The notes below the pieces were generated by a model. It had not been told where the DNA came from. It did no database searches and saw nothing but the letters and a program-made list of their open reading frames with translations. Both the position numbers and the translations under genes were made by a program. A stretch of 64,000 nt of DNA from Cyanodermella asteris (taxonomy: Eukaryota; Ascomycota; Lecanoromycetes; Ostropales; Stictidaceae), in assembly GCA_900618795.1 (NCBI GenBank), contig UYJD01000005.1:132998-196997 (forward strand), read 5' to 3'. Positions 10,198 through 19,484 of this stretch are shown here, piece after piece (the first letter of the stretch is position 1; each line of letters begins with the position of its first letter).

Positions 10198-11214
10198 ATG
10201 CCCAAAATGGTGCTCAGACAAGTAATTTCGGTGCGTACCCCCGACCGTCCTTCTTCCAACGCCCAAAGCTAACTTCTCACAGCACTCCCGCCTCCTCCAA
10301 CCCTCCACCCTCCGCCCATCCACCCTCACAAACCCCCTCTCCGCNNNNNNNNNNNNNNNNNNNNNNNNNNNNNNNNNNNNNNNNNNNNNNNNNNNNNNNN
10401 NNNNNNNNNNNNNNNNNNNNNNNNNNNNNNNNNNNNNNNNNNNNNNNNNNNNNNNNNNNNNNNNNNNNNNNNNNNNNNNNNNNNNNNNNNNNNNNNNNNN
10501 NNNNNNNNNNNNNNNNNNNNNNNNNNNNNNNNNNNNNNNNNNNNNNNNNNNNNNNNNNNNNNNNNNNNNNNNNNNNNNNNNNNNNNNNNNNNNNNNNNNN
10601 NNNNNNNNNNNNNNNNNNNNNNNNNNNNNNNNNNNNNNNNNNNNNNNNNNNNNNNNNNNNNNNNNNNNNNNNNNNNNNNNNNNNNNNNNNNNNNNNNNNN
10701 NNNNNNNNNNNNNNNNNNNNNNNNNNNNNNNNNNNNNNNNNNNNNNNNNNNNNNNNNNNNNNNNNNNNNNNNNNNNNNNNNNNCCACCCTCCGCCCATCC
10801 ACCCTCACAAACCCCCTCTCCGCCCCCCGCCTCTCCCCCCTAGCCTCTCGCCTCCTCTCCACCGAAACCCGCAAAGCCATCGACGGCGCCATCGCCTCCG
10901 CCCCCGTCGTCCTCTTCATGAAAGGCACACCCGAAACACCCCAATGCGGCTTCTCCCGCGCGGCGGTCCAGATGCTCGGCTACAACGGCGTCGACCCGGC
11001 CAAGTTTGCGGCTTTCAACGTTCTCGAAGACGAAGAGTTGCGGGCGGGGATAAAAGAGTACAGCGATTGGCCGACCATACCGCAGTTGTACGTCGACAAG
11101 GAGTTTGTGGGGGGTACGGATATTTTGATGGGGATGCACAAGGATGGGAGTTTGGCGAAGATGTTGGAGGAGAAGGGGGTGCTTGTGCTGGAGGAGGAGG
11201 GGGAGGGGAAATAG
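10198..11214 (+). CDS. GRX5: Mitochondrial monothiol glutaredoxin-5
   Basis: Exon 1 (10198-10230) encodes 11 residues. A 52-nt intron (10231-10282, GTGCGT to CAG, CTAAC branch) follows, then exon 2, which is cut by the 439-nt run of N. The 40 bases on each side of the N run are identical. If they are collapsed to one copy the frame reads straight through to the stop at 11212-11214, giving 161 residues. The N-terminus is Arg/Leu/Ser/Pro-rich without acidic residues, as for a mitochondrial leader. The body has FMKGTPETPQCGFS with the monothiol CGFS active site, then WPTIPQLYV and EFVGGTDIL for glutathione binding. Grx5 carries [2Fe-2S] clusters from the Isu scaffold to target proteins. The family call is certain; the gap-free model is an inference. 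Confidence 0.9.
10305..10344 (+). repeat. 40-base copy flanking the assembly gap (left)
   Basis: Identical to 10784-10823. One copy directly precedes the N run and the other directly follows it. Most simply, both are the same genomic bases left unmerged at two contig ends. Confidence 0.85.
10345..10783. other. Assembly gap, 439 N
   Basis: A run of N inside the transit-peptide exon of the glutaredoxin gene. The duplicated flanks and the continuous frame after collapsing suggest little or no sequence is really missing. Confidence 0.95.
10784..10823 (+). repeat. 40-base copy flanking the assembly gap (right)
   Basis: Same 40 bases as 10305-10344; see the gap entry. Confidence 0.85.
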
Positions 11215-11587
11215 GGAACGGATCTTCGGATGGAGATGGGTGAGAATGCGTGGGGTACGAGGTCGAGAATGGATGTACAAAATTTGTATTGATATAGTGG
11301 AGCGAGCACTAAATGCACTGCGAAATATGAATTCAAGTATGCTAGAGGGTCATTATTGCACGTGCAACTGCAGTTCAGATGAATCTATCGTGAGTACTAG
11401 TCCCTTTTCTGGATCCATGGTGGGATTAGATAGCTTCATCAGTTTTTGGGGTCGCGGACATATATACGCTATGCTGCTGACAGAGTTGAGTGGTGTATAT
11501 AAATCTGACGCCGTCTATATTGGCAGTCACCGGAACGACAAGAATCACTGCCTCATACGCAGCCTGATCACCTCAATTAATCGCTTC
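11215..11587. other. Convergent intergenic region
   Basis: Holds the 3' ends of the glutaredoxin (plus) and aminotransferase (minus) genes. No gene seen. Confidence 0.5.
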
Positions 11588-12877
11588 TCAGAAACCCTTA
11601 TCTTCGACCACAAAGCCCCACGGATGCTGCTCACCGCCATACTGAATCGCCCTCAGCATGGTTCGTATCTTCGAGGAATAATGACCCATGATACCGTCCT
11701 CGCCAAGGGGAATCTCATAGTCCTTCCCCTTGTAGTGAATCTCACCAATAGCCGCAATGAAGAACGCGGTGCCCGCCGCAAAAGCCTCGACCAGCGAACC
11801 ATCAGCCTGCGCCTTTAGCACCTCGTAAATCGTGAACGACTTCTCCACAACATCGAGCTCCTCCACCAACCTCTCGCGAACAATCTCAATCACACTGATT
11901 CGGGTGATGCCGGGAAGCACGAGCTGGTTCTCCAACGGCGCCGTAATCAACTCGTTCCTGCCCGTCTCCTTGTTCTTGATAACGACGAAGAAATTGCTGG
12001 CGCCCGCCTCCGTGCACCAGCCTTCCTTGCCGAACAGCCACAAGATCTGATCGTACCCTTTCGCCGCTGCGGCCGCCGAGGCGATCAGACTGGGTCCGTA
12101 GTTTGCGCCGAGCTTTGCGTATCCAAACCCACCCGGCCACGCTCTGACGGTGTCTTCCTCACTCGCGAACAACCTGACACCGGCCCGTTTCGGTGGACCG
12201 CCGTTTGCAACCGCAGCCGGGCCCAACGTTCCACCGGGCTCATCAAACGGCGGGAAGCAGCACAAAACGATGAAAAACAGCGCCTCAGCCGGCTTCTTGA
12301 CCGCCAGAGACGGCGCTGTCCCGATGAGCGTAGGCCTCACGTACAAGAAACTTCCCGGACGCTCCTTGGGCAACCATTTTGGCCCGTCGACCTCCGCTAG
12401 CTTGGCAATCAACGCCGGAAGCTCCTTCGGATTGAAACCCGGCAACGAGATGCGCAGCGCCGAATTAAGCATCCGCTGAGCATTCTTGTCCGGTCTGAAA
12501 AGCCGCATACGCCTGTCGTTGCCGCGGTACAGCTTCATGCCCTCGAAGCATTCGGTTGAGTAGTGCAAGCACGATGCCGTGGGCATGATACTGAGGGGTC
12601 CGTAGGGGACGAGGTGGGGAGTCTCCCAGCCGCCGGCTTCGGTCCATTTGGCGGTTATCATGTGGTCGGATGCATTGCCTTGCGCCCAGACTTCGGGGGA
12701 GTTGGGAATGGGAACGGTTCGCGAGGCGGTCGTGTAGGTGTAGGTGAGTTTGGAGGCGTCGAGCTCGGCGATCTTGGATGAGTCGCCAGTTACAGACGGT
12801 GCAGTCTCGTTGAGAATCTCTTTCATGCCGTTGCTTGTGGTTTCTGAGGCCTTTCCAGGCAAGCCGGCAGCCGACAT
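11588..12877 (-). CDS. Branched-chain amino acid aminotransferase
   Basis: Intronless, 429 residues from the ATG at 12877. It transfers the amino group between leucine, isoleucine or valine and 2-oxoglutarate using pyridoxal phosphate (fold-type IV). Visible family blocks are YGPLSIMPTASCLHYSTECF (substrate entry, ECFEG about 109-113), the Arg-rich RMRLFRPDKNAQRM, YVRPTLIGT, and the PLP-lysine segment GFGYAKLGANYG with Lys255. EAGASNFFVV follows, then the C-terminal AAGTAFFIAAIGEIHYKG. Length agrees with eukaryotic BCATs. The N-terminus lacks a clear mitochondrial leader, so a cytosolic form is suggested, unless an upstream exon is missed. Confidence 0.93.
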   Translation of the reverse strand: MSAAGLPGKASETTSNGMKEILNETAPSVTGDSSKIAELDASKLTYTYTTASRTVPIPNSPEVWAQGNASDHMITAKWTEAGGWETPHLVPYGPLSIMPTASCLHYSTECFEGMKLYRGNDRRMRLFRPDKNAQRMLNSALRISLPGFNPKELPALIAKLAEVDGPKWLPKERPGSFLYVRPTLIGTAPSLAVKKPAEALFFIVLCCFPPFDEPGGTLGPAAVANGGPPKRAGVRLFASEEDTVRAWPGGFGYAKLGANYGPSLIASAAAAAKGYDQILWLFGKEGWCTEAGASNFFVVIKNKETGRNELITAPLENQLVLPGITRISVIEIVRERLVEELDVVEKSFTIYEVLKAQADGSLVEAFAAGTAFFIAAIGEIHYKGKDYEIPLGEDGIMGHYSSKIRTMLRAIQYGGEQHPWGFVVEDKGF

Positions 12878-13899
12878 TGTGAGCACGTGTCCCTGGACAG
12901 CTGGGATTGAACGGGGTCAGGACCCTTGAACAAAGCTACAGGAAATGAAGGTTGAGAGAGTGGGGTCTTGATGCCTCTGCAAAATTCAGGTGAAAAAGCG
13001 GCGGAGTGAGAAAGACGGCAAGCGGAGGCACAGTCGCAGCAAAGATATTCTGATAGTGGTGTAAAGAGTCACAGTCTCACGGGCAACCTTGAGCCCCATC
13101 TTTTTCACCGCCTCACACGGGCGCACCGACCAGTTCGGTCCGGTCTGTGGCGCATTTCGTTCCAGACGGCTCCAGGGAAACGTGGACCTGATCAGGCTTG
13201 ATGGCGTGTAATCCTGGGAGTGCGAGCATACGCAACCACGGCATTGTGCTCGTTTGGGTGGGCTCCGACACCGGGATGCTGTTGCGCCGCATGAGATCCC
13301 TGCAGACATCACCATACTAATGTGCGGCCTGTTCACGACCGTTGAATGGGACCGATGATGGCTCTGCTGCGAAACATTCCTTAGCGCCCATGGGAGACGC
13401 ATGTCGTGTGGGGGCGCTATGATAGCCGAAATGATGCTTGCATACTGTGTAAAATCCCGGGATTAGAGTGTGGGAGCCAGCCGTAAACTCAGCAGCATGA
13501 AACCAACGCTGCCTCTGCTGGTGTCTGAAGTGGCACATAAAGGATTGAGGTGATGATCAGAACTGTGTCTTGACCTCGATTGGCGATTTTGAAGCAGTTT
13601 CTGATACCTGGGCATGCTGATAAAAGTTTGACCATGGAGTATCTAACTTTTGCGCTCATTATTTATTCGCCATGACCAATAGAACAACTAGCGGATAGGA
13701 ATGGCTGCATGCAAATCACGCTTTATATTGAGTCAGCGCCAAGCCAGAAGATGTTGCCTTTTATTTTAATAACTATTTCGGTGGTAGTGTAACTGAGCAC
13801 CAGGCGTTGGTTTGAGTTTTAACGATGGCCTCGAAAAGGGCCACGATAATATTATGCTATCCGAGACACACCGCTAGACCCCTTGCTTCAGCCCTTCCC
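12878..13899. other. Non-coding stretch
   Basis: Promoter side of the aminotransferase gene, then an AT-richer part (about 13560-13860) leading to the 3' end of the eIF2B gene. No gene supported. Confidence 0.5.
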
Positions 13900-15385
13900 C
13901 TAGTCAAGGCTGGCCAGGTCAGTATCTTCCGAGCTGTAGTGATCCGCCACTATCCTATACAGATAGGATGGTGCGTGCCCTCCTAGATTCGTAATGTAAA
14001 GATCGACCAATTCAGGAGGCACGTAGTCGTACAGCGGATTCTCCACCTCCACCTTGTCAAGTAGATCGCCCTCCGAATAATCCAGGACTGCTGCAGGGTC
14101 GCCGTGCTCAATCAGCTCATCAAAGTCGAAGGGATAGATGGGTGACAACTTGAATACAGGAGTCACAACAACCACCGGTACTTTATGAACATTAGCGGCC
14201 TTGGCAATGGCCCTCGCCCCAGCGGTGGCGACCAAGCCACCATTTGCAAGGACGACGTGCGTATCCAGGATGACCTTGTTCACGCGCGACATCAGAGCAA
14301 AACTCGAAGAGTCTGGGACTACAACCACCGTAATGCCAGCTGAGGTCAACGTCCTCATGAACGATTTCTGGTCTTGTGGCTGCTGATCTTCTTGCTTGCC
14401 AACGATCAGCTGATGTGTCTCAGCATGGTTGTTGGGATATCCTTCAACGTGAAAGACGGTGAACTTCCGTTTCCTCGCGGCTTCGAGCAAAAATCTTTGA
14501 ATCGTCTCCGAGGGTCCGTATGTCATGACAATCTCATTGGAGTGGATGTGCTCTGCCGCTTCCTCAGATACAGCCTTGTCTGCGTCTTTCAGTTCCTGAA
14601 TGATCTCCTGAATTGCTTCCATGATTTCAGATCGTAAATCATCGCCATCTAATGTTGCGAGCGTACTCTGTGTGAGCTTCGAGGGACCAGCTGGCGATTG
14701 GTGGCCGGGTCGAGGACTATCACTTGGCGATACATTGCTTGAGACGGGCCTCGAAAGGAGATTAAACATCGAAGTAGCGCCTTGAGTCGTCGAAGCAGCG
14801 TACGAGGTCGAGGAAGACATTAGGGAAGGCCGCAGTGCGCTTTCGGCAGCCAAAGGTGGAAGTCCGTCCCCAGACTCATCGAGGTACATGCTCTGGCGTG
14901 GTGGAAGTTCTTGGCTCCTGCTGAGTGGTGAAATCCCAAATCGGTTGTGCGAACTCTCTGGAACATCTTCTGTGGCCGTTTCGCTGAAAGTTCCGGATCC
15001 ATCCTTCCTCTCCTCTCCCAGCTCAGTTCGAATCACGTGGAGGACTCTCCGAACAACATTACCGACAGCAATCTCTCGAGGTTGAGCAGCTGTGAGTTGT
15101 CTGCCGACCTGACCGACACGTTTGATGAGTGCGTCTCCGTCTGTCACGCGAGTCTCGCCGACCACTCGTTTCAAAAGCTCAGCAGTAGCCAAAGCGCACG
15201 ACTGGGATGTTCGGATTTGACGGCGCCGCAGCAATCTGCCAGTTGTGAGTAGATGTCGGTGGCTTTTCAAACTTCGAAACTTACGAGATAAGATCTTGTA
15301 TGTTTGCGTCTAGTGACCTCGACTTTAACGATCGCAGGTATGTGGCAAGACCCGGGGTTACCAGGACCGTTGTAGCCTCCACCAT
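13900..15385 (-). CDS. GCD7: Translation initiation factor eIF2B subunit beta
   Basis: Two exons: 15285-15385 (start at 15385, MVEATTVLVTPGLATYLRSL) and 13900-15235, separated by a 49-nt intron (GTAAGT, CTCAC branch, CAG). Total 478 residues. eIF2B is the nucleotide exchange factor of eIF2; beta belongs to the alpha/beta/delta regulatory subcomplex that senses phosphorylated eIF2. The join recreates the typical helix ISLLRRRQIRTSQSCALATA. Other family blocks are HSNEIVMTYGPSETIQRFL, FHVEGYPNNHAETHQL, VNKVILDTHVVLANGGLVA and the C-terminal YVPPELVDLYITNLGGHAPSY. A Ser/Pro-rich insertion of about 120 residues (roughly 108-228) sits between the N-terminal helical part and the Rossmann-like domain; filamentous fungi often carry disordered inserts here. 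Confidence 0.93.
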
Positions 15386-15942
15386 GGTTTTGTGAGTCAA
15401 GGTCTATCACAGACTTGTAGGCGATATACAGGTCAGATCGAGATTGGGAACCTCGAAACCTCGAGACACCAGTGACGGGGTGCACGCAATGAGTGAAGTG
15501 AATTTAGGCTCCTCCAATCTGGAAAGGGGCATTGAGTATCGTGAAAATTATTGAAGTGCAAACTCACTGAGTCACGAATGCGGGCGGCATTTGCATGCGC
15601 TGCACCTGATCGTCGGTTGACTTCGGCAAAGGTCCGGCCGACTCGTCATCTCCCCTCAGCAGTCGCTTCAGCGCATTGCTTCCCTCTGCAACAGCTGCCC
15701 TCAACTACGCCATTCAACTCTTTGCATTTTGTCTCTGTCTGAGCGCATACCACTCGCCATGACAGTCTGATCCCCGTCTATGGATTGCTCTTCATAGTTT
15801 GCGCTCCTCTCTTGCTCCATTTGCCGCCTCGCTGCGCGCCTTTGCGCGTCTCTGCATCTACACTCGGTGCCTTCGACGACCTTCACCCATTGCTGGCGAT
15901 TTTGCGGCGATCACGTTCAGCCTGTATGGCTCAACTTTTACA
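15386..15942. other. Divergent promoter region
   Basis: Between the eIF2B beta and Nem1 genes, transcribed away from each other. An in-frame upstream stretch before 15943 looks like a CT-rich leader and not protein. Confidence 0.5.
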
Positions 15943-17491
15943 ATGAATTCCTTGAACCTACTATCTGCTTCTGTCCTGCGCCCGACGCTCCAACGATCGC
16001 GATCCAACAGCGAGGATTCGAAGCGCAAAGACCAACTACCATCCATTCCGAAACGAGCGGCCAGCCAATATCACCTTCCGGCTGCAAGAGATCAGGATGG
16101 CTCAGCACATTGGCTAGCGCAGCCGGCTGGCGGGATTGAAGACGAGAAACGTGAGGAGGAGGAAGATGTCGACCAGAAGTCGCCATTGCTGGGTGAAAAT
16201 GGCGCGTCCGGGTTTCCAATTGAGAATAAGGCTCCTAGGGGGAAGACAACAATGTTCATGCAAAGAATTGCTGGAGCATTTACGGCGACGGTCAAATGGA
16301 TTTTCACGAAGCTATTTGCGCCTGGCGTGTTTGTGCTTTCTCTATTCTATACTGATAACGGATCTTTCTCTCCAATGGCACCACTCCGAAGGCTTCGTCG
16401 CAAAGGACCTGTGAAGACCAAGCCAAGCCCGATTTCTGCTGCCAGCAGTGCGGCAAATAGAGCAAGGGCCAACGTAGGGCCATCATATTCCCAGAAACGT
16501 CAACTGAGATCCTCAACAAGGTCCCGATCAGGCTCACCACTCTCCTCGGACTCTGAAGCAGATGACAGAAGCACAACAAGCACAGAGAAAGGGACCGGCG
16601 CGATATCGTCAAGTGATGAGAGCACTACGTCAAAGCGATCGATACGGATAAAGCAGAATGACGAGCCGGCGAGACGGAGACGGCAGAAGAAGAGATCCGA
16701 TTCGCCTGAAGAAATGATTGCAAAAGAGCTCAAGTCACCTACGTCCCCAAACTCGTCAAATAAAATCGATAAGTATCCTCACGCGCCGGCTCCTCCACGA
16801 CCACTGATTCCTCGACGGCAAGCTTCGTACTCGAACCAACCTGCCCAACCGTCTAACCTGCCCCGAAAGACCCTTGTACTCGATCTTGACGAAACGCTGA
16901 TCCACTCAATGGCCAAAGGCGGTCGCATGTCGACTGGTCACATGGTCGAAGTCAAGCTTTCTGCCCCTACTGCGTATAATGGCGTCTCCCTCGGTCCTCA
17001 GCACCCCATCCTCTACTACGTCCACAAGCGGCCGCACTGCGACGAGTTCCTTCGCAAAGTGTCCAAGTGGTACAATCTGGTCATCTTCACGGCTTCAGTT
17101 CAGGAATACGCGGATCCGGTCATTGACTGGCTGGAACTAGAACGCAAGTACTTTTCGGCGCGGTATTATAGACAGCATTGCACGTTTCGGACTGGCGCAT
17201 ATATCAAAGATCTGGGCTTTATAGAGTCTGACTTGAGCAGAGTCATGATCCTTGATAACAGCCCCCTAAGCTATATTTTTCATGAAGGCAAGCACTCTCT
17301 CGGAGACGCGAGTCTAATTTCTGACTAACGTGATGACAGATAATGCCGTACCGATAGAGGGTTGGATCAATGATCCTACCGATAACGACCTCCTTCACCT
17401 AGTGCCTCTATTCGAGGGCTTGCAATACGTTACAGATGTACGAGCGTTGCTGGGCTTGCGAAGAGGCCAGGTGGACATGGGAGCGAAATGA
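15943..17491 (+). CDS. NEM1: Nem1-like nuclear envelope/ER protein phosphatase
   Basis: Exon 1 is 15943-17287 and exon 2 is 17340-17491, 498 residues. With Spo7, Nem1 dephosphorylates the lipin Pah1 at the nuclear/ER membrane, setting phosphatidate-to-diacylglycerol flux. The N-terminal half is basic and Ser-rich with a hydrophobic segment near residues 106-136. The C-terminal HAD/CTD-phosphatase domain has the nucleophile motif DLDETLIH (314-321), HKRPHCDEFL, FTASVQEYADPVIDWL, and DNSPLSYIFH. Exon 2 supplies the expected end (DNAVPIEGWINDPTDNDLL, then LLGLRRG). The 52-nt intron starts with GC (GCAAGC) and ends CAG, with a CTAAC branch. No GT donor gives the conserved join, so this is a GC-AG intron. 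The start is the ATG before SLNLLSAS; an upstream in-frame ATG at 15799 is less likely. Confidence 0.9.
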
Positions 17492-17679
17492 CAAAAACGA
17501 GCTGCGTAGAGTTGCAGTCGATGGTTGAGTGTTGCGTTCGAGCAGTGTATTATATCTTTGGGCCCTTTGCGTCGAGCCGCTTCACTGTACAGGTATAAGA
17601 AGCTGGACCTGAAGAGATGCACCCGGTATATTATTGGGATATTTGGATCAAAAAGCTGATTCCGTTCCAAGGCTAATGT

Positions 17680-18963
17680 CTAATGTGCGTGACCAATTTG
17701 CGTGATGGCAGGTATCATCATGCCCACGACCGCCGCGCCAACTAACCTCAAGCTCTTCTTGGGCCCATGTCTGTGTGCTCCACGGTCATCAACTCCAAGA
17801 TAGCCGTTCATGTTACTCCCGTCTGCCTCCTCTTCCGCGTCCGCGTCAGCCTCCTGTATGGTATGCATCGCAACAAATCTGCACAAGGTCAGTAAAAGCG
17901 CCGGCTAAAAGGGAGTCCACCAATACTCACAGAAATGTACCGCCCGAGAAAAGCAAAATCAAACCCGTCCACCATTTCAGTCCATTCTCCTCCAACCCGC
18001 TCATACCACCCAGCAACGCAACCATCAACCAAGTAAAAATCGCCCCAGCCGGCGCAGCCAAGCTGAAAGCCGCCAAGTGCACCCTCGCCTGCCTCTTGCT
18101 GAGCCCTTGCCTAAGGAGTACCGTCGTCAACCCAAACGCCGCCGGCGCCTTATGAATCATGATTGCGAAGAAGACAATGAACGATAGCCCCGGCATCGAA
18201 GACGATGCGCCGAGCGCTATCCCGTCCGCGAACGCATGGATCAGGAGGCCGAGCGTCGTGGAGAAGCTGCCTTTGGGCGGTTCCTCGACGGATGATGGGC
18301 CCCCGTTTGAGGATAAGTCTGAGAGCGTGAAGATGTTGGATCGTGAGGGTGTGGAAGGGGGTGTTAGTTGGGGGAGGGCGTCGACGAGGTACATTAGAAT
18401 GAAGCCGCTGATGAGTGCGATTCCCACCAACGCATGCGGTGAACTGCTTTCGTGATCATGATCGTGGTCGTCGCCATCCTCCTTCACGGCCATTATCCCT
18501 ACCTCCCCTTCTTTTGTGTTCGTCTTCGGCGGATCTTGTGAGTTGTCGATTGTATTGCCGATGCGGAGGCTGCCGGGTACAGCTGGGCTCAGGTCATCCA
18601 GTATGTCGGCCTCATCTCGTGTCCAGATCGTCGGCGCATTCGCGTTATCGAGCCGGACGTCCAGCGACGGTATGGACGCTCTCTTGTGATGCGCTGCTGG
18701 TGCCTGGCTTGCTTCGTATAGCGTGTCGATTCCTTCTGGGATTATGACGATGAGGGATGTGCCAACCAGGACGCCCATGCCGAGGGTCGTCAGGAGGTGG
18801 AGTTGGGATTTGGTAAGGGATAAGGATAGAGGGAGCATGCCAGCTAGGAATGATCTGCTTGGTGATTAGTCTTGAGTGGTTTTGGGTGTGCTGGACTGCT
18901 TGCGACGTACGCTATTGCCATTATCGTGCTCAGTGAAAGCAGCATGAAGAGACCTTCGAACAT
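17680..18963 (-). CDS. ZIP family zinc transporter (ZIP9/SLC39A9 type)
   Basis: Three exons: 18911-18963, 17931-18854 and 17680-17878, with introns of 56 nt (GTACGT) and 52 nt (GTGAGT). Total 391 residues. ZIP proteins move zinc or other divalent metals into the cytosol; the ZIP9 branch acts at Golgi or plasma membrane. TM1 spans the first exon junction (MLLSLSTIMAIASFLAGMLP). A His/Asp-rich loop (DGDDHDHDHE, about 145-153) precedes TM3. The signature helices are LGLLIHAFADGIALGAS (His224 region) and IVFFAIMIHKAPAAFGL (His252 region), which form the metal site. The last exon encodes an acidic loop and the final TM (LVGAAVVGMMIPAI). All core metal ligands are present. Confidence 0.9.
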
Positions 18964-19484
18964 GATGACTATTTCGGCGACCTGCGCCGTTTCGACTTGA
19001 TATTGACTGGGAATCTATTCTATAGCGCGGGGTCGAGTGCCCTCGTAGGTCATGAAGTACTCCGCATTGTTGTGTCTTTCGTCAAGTCGTCCAAGTGGCT
19101 TCACGTCGTGGTCAGTTAGTTCCACGCAGGGATGCGCACCGCAGCTGTCGCAAGAGTTTCTGGATGGGCCGTGCACAAACCCAGGAACCGTTGTGGCTGA
19201 GCGTCTGCTGCCATATGTTGCTGTTCTGCAATCCTGGCCAGGAAGAGCACTGAGGCTTATTAGTGACAGCTACAGGGGGGCCAGCCCCTAAATCTCGACC
19301 ACCTCTCAGCTATTTGCAGCCAGAGCCGTTCGCTATTAGCGGTGTGGCGAAGATTACGGCGATAAACTCCGACCAGCAACGCCGGCCGCGAAAAGTTTCC
19401 TCCGCCTTGAGAGCTATCACACCTTTTTTCCCTTTCCATCGTGTACAGCTTGCAGTTCCGTTGCCCAAAACAACACTAGGCGAT
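18964..19484. other. Divergent promoter region
   Basis: Between the ZIP transporter and midasin genes. An open frame joined to midasin begins at 19263 with GTG, not ATG, so I treat it as untranslated leader. Confidence 0.5.

Noticed and set aside
19263-19484. In-frame 5' extension of midasin (74 residues)
   Set aside because: It begins with GTG, contains no ATG before 19485 and looks like leader sequence.
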